Of a stretch of 10,370 nucleotides of DNA, positions 1-7,295 are shown in pieces; the first letter of the stretch is position 1; every line of letters starts with the position of its first letter. Position numbers and translations under genes: made by a program. The notes beneath the pieces were generated by a model. It was given only the letters and a program-made list of their open reading frames with translations. It was not told the origin of the DNA and did no database searches. The DNA comes from Campylobacter sp. GTDB taxonomy: Bacteria > Campylobacterota > Campylobacteria > Campylobacterales > Campylobacteraceae. The stretch lies in NCBI GenBank assembly GCA_017506845.1, contig JAFVMP010000019.1:1-10370 (forward strand), read 5' to 3'.

Positions 1-2025
1 AGAGATGAAGAGATAACTAGAATGATGCAAATTCTAATTAGAAAGACTAAAAATAATCCTATCTTACTAGGTGAGCCAGGCGTTGGTAAGACCGCAATTG
101 TAGAGGGTTTAGCTCAGTTAATAGTCAAAAAATCAGTCCCTGCAACATTAGCAAATAAAAGAGTAATCGCTCTTGATATGAGTGCTTTAATTGCTGGAGC
201 AAAATATAGAGGTGAGTTTGAAGATAGACTAAAAGCGATAATTGATGAAGTAAAAAAAGCTGGAAATATTATATTATTTATAGATGAAATTCACACCATA
301 GTAGGTGCTGGTGCTAGTGAAGGTTCTATGGATGCAGCTAATATCTTAAAGCCAGCCTTAGCTCGTGGAGAACTGCATACTGTAGGTGCTACTACGCTAA
401 AAGAGTATAGAAAGTATTTTGAAAAAGATGCTGCACTTCAAAGAAGATTTCAGCCAGTAAATGTAGCAGAACCAAGCGTAAATGAAGCACTTCAAATTTT
501 GCGTGGAATAAAAGATAGGCTAGAGGTGCATCACAATGTAACTATCACTGATAGTGCTTTAGTAGCAGCTACAAAACTAAGCCATAGATATATAAGCGGT
601 AGATTCTTGCCAGATAAAGCAATTGATTTAATAGATGAAGCAGCTGCAGAATTAAAAATGCAAATTGAGAGTGAGCCATTTGAATTGGCTAAAGCCAAAA
701 GAGAGATAGAGACCTTAATAGTAGAAAAAGAGGCTCTAAAGATGGAGGGCGAGGATAAAAATGGTGAGCGTCTAACTCAAATAGAAAAAGAACTAGCAAA
801 TTTAAATGAGAAAAAAAGCTCTTTAGAGATGAAATTTAAAAATGAAAAAGATGTGTTTGACTCAATTAGTCAAAGTAAAAAATTAATTGATTCTTTATCT
901 ATGCAAGCTGATGAGTATCAAAGAAAGGGCGAATTTGAAAAGGTTGCAGAGCTTAGATATAGTCAAATTCCTCAAGCACAAAAGAGTATCGCAGATCTAG
1001 AGCTTAAATGGAATGAGATGAAAAAAGATGGAGTGTTATTACGCAATGAAGTAGATGAAGATATGGTAGCTGGAATTTTGAGTAAATGGACTGGTATACC
1101 AGCTGGCAAAATGTTATCAAATGAAAAAGAGAGATATTTAAATATAGAAAACCATTTAAAACAAAGTGTAATTGGTCAAGATGAAGCGTTGCACGCTCTA
1201 GCTAGAGCAATTAAACGAAATAAAGCTGGTCTAAGTAGTCAAAATCGTCCAATTGGCAGCTTTTTATTCCTTGGGCCTACTGGAGTAGGTAAAACTGAGA
1301 GCGCTAAAGCATTGGCGAAGTTCTTATTTGATGATGAAAAAGCTATGATAAGATTTGATATGAGCGAATATATGGAAAAACACGCTGTTAGCAGACTTCT
1401 TGGCGCTCCTCCTGGGTATGTTGGGTTTGAAGAGGGTGGACAACTTACTGAAGCAGTAAGAAGAAAGCCATATAGTGTAATTTTATTTGATGAAGTAGAA
1501 AAGGCTCATAAAGATGTATTTAATATCTTGCTTGGAATATTAGATGATGGTAGAGCAACTGATAGTAAAGGTGTTACTGTTGATTTTAAAAATACAATAA
1601 TAATTCTAACAAGTAATATTGGCTCATCAGCTATTATGGATTTAAGTGGTAAAGAGCGAGAAGATGCGATAAATTTAGCTTTAAAAGAGTATTTTAAACC
1701 TGAGTTTTTAAATAGATTAGATGATACGATAATCTTTAATCCACTAGGTCAAGATGAGCTAGGGGCAATTGTCGGCATAATGTTTAAAGAGCTTGAGGCT
1801 ACATTGCTTGGTCGTGGTATAAGAGCAAATTTAAGCCAAAATGCTATAAATTTAATCTCGCAAGCTGGATTTGATGTAGTATATGGTGCTAGACCGCTAC
1901 GCAGAGCATTGTATGAGTTAGTAGAAGATAAAATAGCAGATATGATCTTAAAAGATGAGATAGCAAGTGGAGATAGCATAACCATAGATGCTATAAATGA
2001 TGAAATTGTAATAAATAAGGGCTAA
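1..2025 (+). CDS. clpB: ATP-dependent protein disaggregase ClpB, 5'-truncated by window edge
   Basis: ClpB is a hexameric Hsp100 AAA+ ATPase of the cytoplasm that threads aggregated proteins through its pore, working with DnaK/DnaJ/GrpE. The reading frame is open from base 1, so the fragment (674 codons) starts inside the first AAA+ domain. About 180 residues, including the Clp N-domain, lie outside the window if the full protein is the usual ~860 aa. Seen in fragment numbering: Walker A1 GEPGVGKT at 24-31, Walker B1 FIDE with D95/E96, and the ALQRRF arginine-finger segment. A long charged coiled-coil middle domain follows, roughly residues 225-345, which distinguishes ClpB from ClpA and ClpC. 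Then come Walker A2 GPTGVGKT at 425-432, Walker B2 LFDE with D497/E498, and the C-terminal [10 protein letters not shown] motif. The ATG at base 22 is an internal methionine, not the start. The gene converges on yggS with a hairpin over its TAA stop. No defect is visible. Confidence 0.97.
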   Translation, partial: RDEEITRMMQILIRKTKNNPILLGEPGVGKTAIVEGLAQLIVKKSVPATLANKRVIALDMSALIAGAKYRGEFEDRLKAIIDEVKKAGNIILFIDEIHTIVGAGASEGSMDAANILKPALARGELHTVGATTLKEYRKYFEKDAALQRRFQPVNVAEPSVNEALQILRGIKDRLEVHHNVTITDSALVAATKLSHRYISGRFLPDKAIDLIDEAAAELKMQIESEPFELAKAKREIETLIVEKEALKMEGEDKNGERLTQIEKELANLNEKKSSLEMKFKNEKDVFDSISQSKKLIDSLSMQADEYQRKGEFEKVAELRYSQIPQAQKSIADLELKWNEMKKDGVLLRNEVDEDMVAGILSKWTGIPAGKMLSNEKERYLNIENHLKQSVIGQDEALHALARAIKRNKAGLSSQNRPIGSFLFLGPTGVGKTESAKALAKFLFDDEKAMIRFDMSEYMEKHAVSRLLGAPPGYVGFEEGGQLTEAVRRKPYSVILFDEVEKAHKDVFNILLGILDDGRATDSKGVTVDFKNTIIILTSNIGSSAIMDLSGKEREDAINLALKEYFKPEFLNRLDDTIIFNPLGQDELGAIVGIMFKELEATLLGRGIRANLSQNAINLISQAGFDVVYGARPLRRALYELVEDKIADMILKDEIASGDSITIDAINDEIVINKG

Positions 2026-2035
2026 TAAGCCCTTA
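2016..2035. terminator. Hairpin between convergent clpB and yggS
   Basis: TAAGGGCT, a 4-base AATA loop, and AGCCCTTA form a perfect 8-bp stem in the 16-bp gap between two convergent genes. The stem overlaps the last codons and TAA stop of clpB. Read on the minus strand, the stem is followed by the T-rich stretch TTATTTATTAC, a fair Rho-independent terminator for rseP-yggS. Read on the plus strand it is followed by AAAGAGCTTAG, so it is a poor intrinsic terminator for clpB. Seen: the stem and flanks. Inferred: terminator function and its better fit to the minus strand. Confidence 0.6.
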
Positions 2036-2041
2036 AAGAGC

Positions 2042-2662
2042 TTAGCTATATAAGATTGTGCCAAGCCTTATCATATTTGATCCGCACTCAATAGCGAGTT
2101 TAAAATCTCCACTCATCCCCATTGAGCAGATTGTAGCTCCATGGGGTTTTAAAGAGTCAAATATCTCTTTAGTAATCTCAAAGCTTTTTTTGATCTCATC
2201 TACATCATCGCTATGAGCGCCAATACTCATCACACCAATTAAATTTAAGTTTTTGCATCTATTTTGAATCTCTTTGTATATATTTATAGCATCTTTTGGA
2301 TCTACGCCTTGCTTGGATTCTTCATTGGCTGAGTTTATTTGAAGTAGTGTATCTAGTTTATAATTTAATCTTTTATCTACCTCAAGTGCCATCTCTAAGC
2401 TTTCGCAACTTTGCCATAAAGTAGGGCGAAGCGATATAAGCTGATTTATTTTATTACTTTGTAATCGACCTATAAAGTGCCATTTGATATCTAAATTTGA
2501 TAGAATTTCACTCTTTCTTTTTAACTCTTGAACTCTATTTTCACCAAATTCTCTTAAGCCTTGATTATATAGTGCTATTACCTCATTTTGGGTTACATTT
2601 TTGCTTACAGCAATTAGTCTTGCTCTATTATTAATATCTTTTAAAATATTATCTAAACTCAT
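2042..2662 (-). CDS. yggS: YggS/PROSC-family pyridoxal-phosphate homeostasis protein
   Basis: A cytoplasmic PLP-binding protein of the alanine-racemase-like TIM-barrel fold, thought to buffer PLP and keep amino-acid and keto-acid pools balanced; no catalytic reaction is firmly assigned to the family. The 206 residues carry LIAVSK with the PLP Schiff-base lysine at K21, FGENRVQEL, WHFIGRLQSNK, GVMSIG, and the phosphate-binding SMGMSGDFKLAI...GSNMIRLGT near the C-terminus. The protein ends just after IRLGTILYS, a few residues shorter than homologues that continue with a FGxR-type tail. The start ATG follows the rseP stop with no gap (TAG|ATG), and its Shine-Dalgarno AGGAGA (2667-2672) lies inside the last codons of rseP, so the two are one operon and likely translationally coupled. 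Confidence 0.95.
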   Translation of the reverse strand: MSLDNILKDINNRARLIAVSKNVTQNEVIALYNQGLREFGENRVQELKRKSEILSNLDIKWHFIGRLQSNKINQLISLRPTLWQSCESLEMALEVDKRLNYKLDTLLQINSANEESKQGVDPKDAINIYKEIQNRCKNLNLIGVMSIGAHSDDVDEIKKSFEITKEIFDSLKPHGATICSMGMSGDFKLAIECGSNMIRLGTILYS

Positions 2663-3769
2663 CTATTCTCCTGCTAATCTAGTTATATCATTGATGATAG
2701 TAAATGCCATTAAAGTAAATAGCAAAGCCATAGAGGCATAGCTAAGTCCTACAAATATACGCTCATTTACTGGTCTTTTAAATATCATCTCATAAAGATT
2801 AAATATTATATGTCCGCCATCAAGTACTGGTAGTGGAAGAAGATTTAAAATTCCCAAATTTACAGATATCAGTGCTACAATTACTAAAAGCACAGATAGG
2901 CTAATTTGGCTAGCTTTAGTAGTGATATCAGCCATTGCTACTATGCCGCCCATCTCTTGGATTGGTACTACGCCAGTAATTAGCTTTTCTAATCCTTTAT
3001 ATATGAGTTTTGAAGCTTCTAAAGTCTCATTATAGGCAAATTTAATGCTATCAAAACCACTATTATATATAGTTGTAGTCTCTCCGCTTGGAGTTATACC
3101 AATAAGTGGAGTCTGCACAGTCTCACCAAAGATATTTTTACTCTGGCCAATTTTTGGTGTTAGAGTTATACTAATCTCTTTTCCATCACGCAATATTAAT
3201 AGATTAGTAGGTTTTGTAGTTACATATTTTTTGATCTCATTCCACTCTTGTATTTTAACTCCATCTATAGCTAGGATTTTATCATTTTTTTGAATTTGGG
3301 CATTTAGTGCAGCCGAATCTGGTAAGGTAGTACCAACAACTGGAGCTAATCTCTCTACGCCTATAAATCCAATTATCATATATAAAATAAATGCTAATAA
3401 GATATTAAAAAAAGGCCCAGCAAAAAGAATAATAATTCGCTTAAATGGACTTAGAGTATTGTAGCTATCGCTATCATAATTTTTATGGCGTGGGTCTGTA
3501 TCATCTTGACCTTTTAGCTGTACATATCCACCAAGTGGAATAGCACTTATGCAGTAGGTTGTATTTCCAAATTTTTTGCTATAAATTTTTTCTCCAAATC
3601 CTATGCTAAAGGTTTTTACAAATACACCAAAATATTTAGCAGCTAAGAAGTGACCAAGCTCATGAAAAAATATTAAAAATGATAAAGCCAGTATAGTTAC
3701 ACCAAAATGTACTCCCCAGTACCAAAAGCTAGCAACTAAAAGCACTAAGACAAATATCAAACTTCTCAA
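2663..3769 (-). CDS. rseP: RseP-family site-2 (M50) intramembrane zinc metalloprotease
   Basis: An inner-membrane zinc protease that cleaves transmembrane segments, in other bacteria of anti-sigma factors and remnant signal peptides. In 368 residues I see an N-terminal hydrophobic helix, then the zinc motif HELGH at 36-40 inside a membrane segment, GGYVQLKG, a further hydrophobic segment at about 110-140, and one PDZ-like domain at about 145-205. The C-terminal LPLPVLDGGH carries the third zinc ligand, D317, in a membrane segment, followed by a last hydrophobic helix. One PDZ domain rather than the two of E. coli RseP is usual for shorter members. The start is TTG: an in-frame TAA lies two codons upstream (3773-3775), and AAGGA sits 6 bases before it. 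No anti-sigma substrate gene is in the window, so the substrate is unknown. Confidence 0.94.
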   Translation of the reverse strand: MRSLIFVLVLLVASFWYWGVHFGVTILALSFLIFFHELGHFLAAKYFGVFVKTFSIGFGEKIYSKKFGNTTYCISAIPLGGYVQLKGQDDTDPRHKNYDSDSYNTLSPFKRIIILFAGPFFNILLAFILYMIIGFIGVERLAPVVGTTLPDSAALNAQIQKNDKILAIDGVKIQEWNEIKKYVTTKPTNLLILRDGKEISITLTPKIGQSKNIFGETVQTPLIGITPSGETTTIYNSGFDSIKFAYNETLEASKLIYKGLEKLITGVVPIQEMGGIVAMADITTKASQISLSVLLVIVALISVNLGILNLLPLPVLDGGHIIFNLYEMIFKRPVNERIFVGLSYASMALLFTLMAFTIINDITRLAGE

Positions 3770-3775
3770 ATTTTA

Positions 3776-3780
3776 TCCTT
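3776..3780 (-). promoter_or_regulatory. Shine-Dalgarno deciding the TTG start of rseP
   Basis: On the minus strand AAGGA is followed by six bases and then TTG (3769-3767). An in-frame TAA at 3775-3773 rules out any earlier start, and no ATG occurs in the first codons, so this site supports the TTG. Confidence 0.75.
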
Positions 3781-3795
3781 ATAAAAAATTGCGCA

Positions 3796-3801
3796 AGTAT
3801 A
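3796..3801 (-). promoter_or_regulatory. Probable -10 element for rseP-yggS
   Basis: The minus strand reads TATACT here, preceded by a T-rich tract (ATATATTTTTTG), the sort of upstream signal used by the vegetative sigma factor in Campylobacter, where -35 boxes are weak. It lies 26 bases before the rseP start codon, giving a very short leader that still contains the Shine-Dalgarno. Inferred from position and sequence only. Confidence 0.45.
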
Positions 3802-3811
3802 ACAAAAAATA

Positions 3812-3827
3812 TATAATAAGCTATAAT
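3812..3827 (+). promoter_or_regulatory. Probable -10 elements for rpe gene train (two TATAAT copies)
   Basis: Two perfect TATAAT hexamers occur 10 bp apart at 3812-3817 and 3822-3827 on the plus strand. The second, in AGCTATAATTCT, would start transcription near 3834 and give a leader of about 60 bases. A weaker TAGAAT at 3856-3861 is an alternative closer to the gene. No convincing -35 box is visible. This region also carries the opposing rseP promoter within about 30 bp. Confidence 0.5.
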
Positions 3828-3892
3828 TCTAAAGGTAATTTTATTAAAATTTGAGTAGAATAATCCTTTTAAATAAATTTTTAAGGTAGAAA

Positions 3893-4534
3893 ATGTATGT
3901 AGCTCCAAGTATTTTATCGGCCGATTTTGGTTCATTAGCTAAGGAAGTAAGAGATGTTTGTGATGCTGGGGCTGATTTGATTCATGTAGATGTAATGGAT
4001 GGCCATTTTGTGCCGAATTTGACAATTGGCCCTTTAGTTGTTGAGGCCGTAGCTAAAGCATCTACAAAGCCACTTGATATTCATTTAATGGTAGAAAATG
4101 TCCCATTTTTTGTTGATCTATTTTTGCCATTAAAGCCTAAATTTATTAGTTTTCATATTGAAGAAGAAAAACACCCATTAAGATTAATTGACCATATTCG
4201 TAAAAATGGAGTAAGTCCAGCCATAGTGTTAAATCCGCATACTCCAGTAAGCTCTTTGGAGTATATTATAAATGAGGTTGATATGGTTCTTTTAATGAGT
4301 GTAAATCCTGGATTTGGCGGGCAAAAGTTTATCCAATCAGTACTACCAAAAGCGATACAATTAAGAGAGTTAATAGAAGCACGAAATGCTAAATGTATGA
4401 TAGAAGTAGATGGTGGAGTAAATGGGCTAAATGTATCTGATTTAGATGCTGCTGGAGTTGATATAGTAGTGGCTGGAAGCTTTGTATTTGGTAGCAATGA
4501 TTATGCTCAAGCTATCAAAGCATTAAAAATTTAA
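3893..4534 (+). CDS. rpe: Ribulose-phosphate 3-epimerase
   Basis: Interconverts D-ribulose 5-phosphate and D-xylulose 5-phosphate in the non-oxidative pentose phosphate pathway in the cytoplasm. The 213 residues are full length for this TIM-barrel family. Visible signatures are APSILSADF at the N-terminus, HVDVMDGHFVPN with metal ligands H31 and D33, DIHLMV with H64, MSVNPGFGGQKF at 135-146 (the phosphate-side loop) and EVDGGVN with the second catalytic/metal aspartate D173, then the phosphate-binding VVAGSFVFG. AAGG at 3884-3887 precedes the ATG at a normal distance. It is the first gene of a long plus-strand train; the exonuclease gene follows after 14 bases, the same pairing I recall for rpe and dnaQ in C. 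jejuni. Confidence 0.97.
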   Translation: MYVAPSILSADFGSLAKEVRDVCDAGADLIHVDVMDGHFVPNLTIGPLVVEAVAKASTKPLDIHLMVENVPFFVDLFLPLKPKFISFHIEEEKHPLRLIDHIRKNGVSPAIVLNPHTPVSSLEYIINEVDMVLLMSVNPGFGGQKFIQSVLPKAIQLRELIEARNAKCMIEVDGGVNGLNVSDLDAAGVDIVVAGSFVFGSNDYAQAIKALKI

Positions 4535-4548
4535 TTAAAAGAGTAAAT

Positions 4549-5352
4549 TTGAAAGATAAATTAGATGATTTTATAAATTTACTAGCAAAAAGCAGCTTAA
4601 ATTACCACGATTTTTTGCAAAAGGCTAATGATATAGAGGAGCTAACTGATATTATAGAGCCAAAAAATTTAGCTGATTGGAGACTTTTAGGTCTTGAGCT
4701 AGAGCGAGCGCAAAATGGCAAAATAATGATGCCAACAAGATTTAGAGATTTTAACGAGCAGGTTTTTTGTATCGTTGATATTGAGACAAGTGGTGGGATA
4801 AATAGCGGCCAGATTATCGAAATTGGTGCAGTAAAAATTCAAGGCGGCAAGGAGATTGGCAGATTTGAGACTTTAGTTTGGGCTAATGAGATTCCACAAA
4901 ATATTAGCGAATTAACAGGAATTTATCAGTTTGATTTAATTGGAGCTCCAAGATTAGCAAATGCACTTGAGAGTTTTAGACTATTTTTGAGCGATTCTGT
5001 ATTTGTAGCGCATAATGTTAAATTTGATTATGAGTTTATTAGCATTAGTCTTGCAAGACTTGGTTTTGGAATGCTCTTAAATAGAAAAATATGCACTATT
5101 GATCTAGCTAGAAGAACAATTGAATCACAAAGATACGGCTTGGGTGCGTTAAAGCAGATTTTTGGCATTGATAATACTCATCATAGAGCCTTAAATGATG
5201 CTATTGCAGCTTGCGAGATATTTAAAGAGTGTATAAAGCGTCTGCCATGGCATGTTCAAAGCGTAGAGGATTTAATACTATTTAGTAAGACAGCAAAAAC
5301 TCTAAAGGTTCCAAAGATGATCGAACAAGCAGATTTAGCTAAGCAAATTTGA
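4549..5352 (+). CDS. dnaQ: DEDDh 3'-5' exonuclease, DnaQ/Pol III epsilon-like
   Basis: Predicted metal-dependent 3'-5' DNA exonuclease. The exonuclease domain occupies about residues 72-230: Exo I is VDIETS with D77 and E79, Exo II is AHNVKFD with D160, and Exo III is HRALND with H212 and D217, so all five DEDDh residues are present. The N-terminal ~70 residues form an extra predicted helical region without a motif I recognise. The C-terminal ~37 residues contain DLILF (241-245), which resembles a sliding-clamp-binding pentapeptide. The start is TTG, 14 bases after the rpe stop, with only a weak AAGAG upstream; the next methionine (residue 60) would remove the N-terminal region but leave the exonuclease domain. 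It could be the replicative proofreading subunit, as the C. jejuni counterpart is annotated, or a stand-alone repair nuclease. Confidence 0.88.
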   Translation: MKDKLDDFINLLAKSSLNYHDFLQKANDIEELTDIIEPKNLADWRLLGLELERAQNGKIMMPTRFRDFNEQVFCIVDIETSGGINSGQIIEIGAVKIQGGKEIGRFETLVWANEIPQNISELTGIYQFDLIGAPRLANALESFRLFLSDSVFVAHNVKFDYEFISISLARLGFGMLLNRKICTIDLARRTIESQRYGLGALKQIFGIDNTHHRALNDAIAACEIFKECIKRLPWHVQSVEDLILFSKTAKTLKVPKMIEQADLAKQI

Positions 5353-5361
5353 GGAGGTGAT
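5353..5361 (+). promoter_or_regulatory. Extended Shine-Dalgarno GGAGGTGAT with ambiguous start
   Basis: GGAGGTGAT matches nine consecutive bases of the complement of the 16S rRNA 3' end, far stronger than other ribosome sites in this window. Three in-frame starts follow or overlap it: GTG 5357, ATG 5360 and GTG 5363. GTG 5357 overlaps the core GGAGG and is unlikely. ATG 5360 leaves only 2 bases after the core, while GTG 5363 leaves 5. I annotate ATG 5360 as the conventional choice, but GTG 5363 has the better spacing; the difference is one residue. Confidence 0.6.
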
Positions 5362-5986
5362 GGTGAGAGCAGTTATTATTTTTATTTTAACTCTATTATT
5401 TGGTGGATGTAGTGCTATTATTCAAGAACCCCAAAGTATAGATATTGATAATCAAGGATTATATAAAAGCTATTTAAATCATTATGATTATACTCTAAAT
5501 TTAAGCCAATATATCAACAAAGTGGCTTTTGACTGTTCAGCGCTAATTATGATAATAAATCAAAAAAATAATAATATCTACGAATTTGATAATCTAAGTA
5601 AATTTTATGATAGAGATGGTAGAAGATCACAAGCGATGTATAATCTATATGGGAGTAAAAATAGGCTATATTATAGCAATCCAAGACCTGGAGATTTGAT
5701 ATTTTTTAACAACACAACTCATGTTACACGAAATAAAAGTAGCCATAAAATCACACATATTGGAATAGTAACAAAGGTTAAAAGTAATGGCGGAATTGAA
5801 TTTTTACACAATATAAATGGTAGAAATATTATTAGCGTTATGAATTTACAACATAAAGATACTCACAAAGTAGATGGAAAAAAGATAAATGCTTATATAA
5901 TTGCTAATTGTTATGAACCAAGTTGCCTGGTATCAAATAGATTTTCAGGCTTTGGTAGAGTTGATAAAAATATATATGTAAAATGA
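5360..5986 (+). CDS. Lipoprotein with NlpC/P60-like cysteine peptidase fold
   Basis: Predicted envelope lipoprotein that may cleave peptidoglycan peptides. In numbering from ATG 5360 (208 residues), a basic residue and hydrophobic segment lead to LLFGGC, with C17 the likely lipidated cysteine; phenylalanine at -3 is not the commonest lipobox residue. The mature part has FDCSALI with C59 as candidate nucleophile, RPGDLIFF at 109-116, HIGIV with H133, and LHNI with H150: the order DCS, GD-L-F, H-G and a second H is the NlpC/P60 pattern. The tail has a cysteine pair, C184 and C189. Identity to a named enzyme is not visible, and the domain is divergent, so enzymatic activity is inference. It starts just after the exonuclease stop and overlaps the rhomboid gene by 4 bases. 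The sequence is rich in Asn, Lys and Ile and appears more AT-rich than its neighbours. Confidence 0.75.
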   Translation: MVRAVIIFILTLLFGGCSAIIQEPQSIDIDNQGLYKSYLNHYDYTLNLSQYINKVAFDCSALIMIINQKNNNIYEFDNLSKFYDRDGRRSQAMYNLYGSKNRLYYSNPRPGDLIFFNNTTHVTRNKSSHKITHIGIVTKVKSNGGIEFLHNINGRNIISVMNLQHKDTHKVDGKKINAYIIANCYEPSCLVSNRFSGFGRVDKNIYVK

Positions 5987-6513
5987 GAGCAAATTTAATA
6001 GTTACACCGGTATTGATTGCGTTAAATTGTGCGATATATGCTTTGCAATATTTAATATATAATCCATATGAGTTTGGATTATTTTTTGGTTTAAATGAGC
6101 TATTTTTTGCTGGAGCGTATTGGCAGATTTTATCATCTATGTTTATTCACGGCTCATTTATGCATATTTTAATGAATATGGCAGTGCTTTTTCAGTTTGG
6201 CTCGATTTTAGAGCGATATTTAGGCTGGGTTAAATTTGGAATTTTATATATTATTGGTGGAGTGATAACTGGATTTTTGAGTCTTGGATATTTAGCTTTT
6301 GAGAGTGTAAATTTAGTTGGGGCTAGTGGAGCGATATCTGTATTGCTTGGATTTTTAGCCTATATAGATAGATTTAATCGTAAAGGGTTAATAATTGTTA
6401 TATTATTAGTGAGTTTTGCGCCACTATTAATAGGAGTTAGTGTAGCGTGGTATGCGCATTTAATAGGATTTGGTGTTGGGTATTTAGCTGGATTTTTTAA
6501 GGTGTTAAAATGA
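5983..6513 (+). CDS. Rhomboid-family intramembrane serine protease
   Basis: Predicted inner-membrane serine protease that cuts transmembrane helices. The 176 residues are nearly all hydrophobic and consistent with the minimal six-helix rhomboid core without an extra domain. The catalytic dyad is visible: S115 in GASGAIS and H159 in WYAHLIGFGVG. The conserved oxyanion-side pattern H56-x4-H61-x3-N65 (HGSFMHILMN) and WQILSSMF before it also fit, as does ERYLG after it. The ATG overlaps the stop of the lipoprotein gene (ATGA, 5983-5986), and no Shine-Dalgarno is evident, so translation probably depends on ribosomes arriving from upstream. The substrate is unknown; the neighbouring membrane-anchored lipoprotein has a signal peptide but no ordinary transmembrane helix. 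Confidence 0.93.
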   Translation: MRANLIVTPVLIALNCAIYALQYLIYNPYEFGLFFGLNELFFAGAYWQILSSMFIHGSFMHILMNMAVLFQFGSILERYLGWVKFGILYIIGGVITGFLSLGYLAFESVNLVGASGAISVLLGFLAYIDRFNRKGLIIVILLVSFAPLLIGVSVAWYAHLIGFGVGYLAGFFKVLK

Positions 6514-7295
6514 GATTTTTTGATGAAATTTGGGAGTGTTTAAACTGTTATGATTTAGAGCAAAAATTTGCTAAATTCAACCAAATTTGGGATAATTTTT
6601 ATGATTGTAAGATGGAACATAATAGTCAAATTTTACCACTTTCAACCCCTAGTTATGCCAAATTCTGCGATGTAAAATCTCTAAAAGAGTTAAAGCAAAA
6701 GCATAGCACTCAAGCATTTTTACACTCTATAGCTCATATTGAGTATAGTGCGATTGATATTGCCTTGGATGCTTGTTATAGATTTAGAAATTTACCTATA
6801 GAATATTATTTTGATTGGCTTGAGGTAGCTAAAGATGAGATATATCATTTTAAGATGATAGCTAATAAAATGAGTGAACTGGGTGTAAAATATGGCGATT
6901 ATGCTGTGCATGATGGTCTATTTGTAGCGCTTAAACAAACTCAAAATTCACTTATAAATCGCATGGCTGTATTGCCACGATATATGGAGGCAAATGGGCT
7001 AGATTCAAATTTATTTATGATGCAAAAGTTAATCTCTAATGGAGATAAAGATGGTATTTTAGAGATTTTAAAAGTTATCCATAAAGAGGAAATTGATCAT
7101 GTTAGCAAGGGAGATAAATGGTTTAAATTTGCCTGTGAGCGTGATGGTGTAGAACATAGTAATTGGATTGATATCGTAAGAGACTATTACCCAAGAGCCT
7201 TTGAGGCTAAAAGAGCATTAGATGTAAAACATAGATTAATGGCTGGCTTTAGTCAAGATGAGATTGATAGAATGCAAAAATTTCAGGAGAATTAG
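6510..7295 (+). CDS. DUF455 ferritin-like protein, function unknown
   Basis: Belongs by sequence pattern to the uncharacterised DUF455 ferritin-like family (261 residues). A four-helix di-metal site can be proposed: E78 in HIEYSAIDIALD, E110 and H113 in KDEIYHF, E160 in RYMEANGLD, and E194 with H197 in HKEEIDHV. That gives the E...ExxH...E...ExxH arrangement of ferritin-like di-iron proteins. HDGLF (134-138) and RMAVLPRYMEA are further family-type segments. The N-terminal ~65 residues form a separate region with no motif I recognise. No signal peptide or membrane segment is seen, so it is probably cytoplasmic. AAGGTG (6499-6504) precedes the ATG, which overlaps the rhomboid stop by 4 bases. 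An oxygen- or iron-dependent reaction is possible but not shown. Confidence 0.82.
   Translation: MRFFDEIWECLNCYDLEQKFAKFNQIWDNFYDCKMEHNSQILPLSTPSYAKFCDVKSLKELKQKHSTQAFLHSIAHIEYSAIDIALDACYRFRNLPIEYYFDWLEVAKDEIYHFKMIANKMSELGVKYGDYAVHDGLFVALKQTQNSLINRMAVLPRYMEANGLDSNLFMMQKLISNGDKDGILEILKVIHKEEIDHVSKGDKWFKFACERDGVEHSNWIDIVRDYYPRAFEAKRALDVKHRLMAGFSQDEIDRMQKFQEN

Noticed and set aside
22..24. ATG at base 22 as the clpB start
   Set aside because: The frame is open back to base 1 with RDEEITR, a typical ClpB sequence upstream of Walker A, so the gene begins outside the window.
1749..1985. Open reading frame of 78 codons on the minus strand inside clpB
   Set aside because: Lies wholly antisense to well-conserved ClpB C-terminal coding sequence and shows no family motif; a chance open frame.
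2042..2070. Frameshift truncating the yggS C-terminus
   Set aside because: The conserved SMGMSGDF and IRLGT motifs are intact, and only a short variable tail is missing, which is within normal variation.
3045..3293. 82-codon plus-strand frame inside rseP
   Set aside because: Antisense to the PDZ part of rseP, no domain signature and no ribosome site of note.
3729..3935. 68-codon minus-strand frame spanning the rseP start, the promoter region and the rpe start
   Set aside because: It overlaps two solid genes and a promoter region; composition is that of an AT-rich non-coding translation.
4153..4497. 114-codon minus-strand frame inside rpe
   Set aside because: Antisense to the conserved epimerase core, Ser/Pro-rich translation without recognisable domain.
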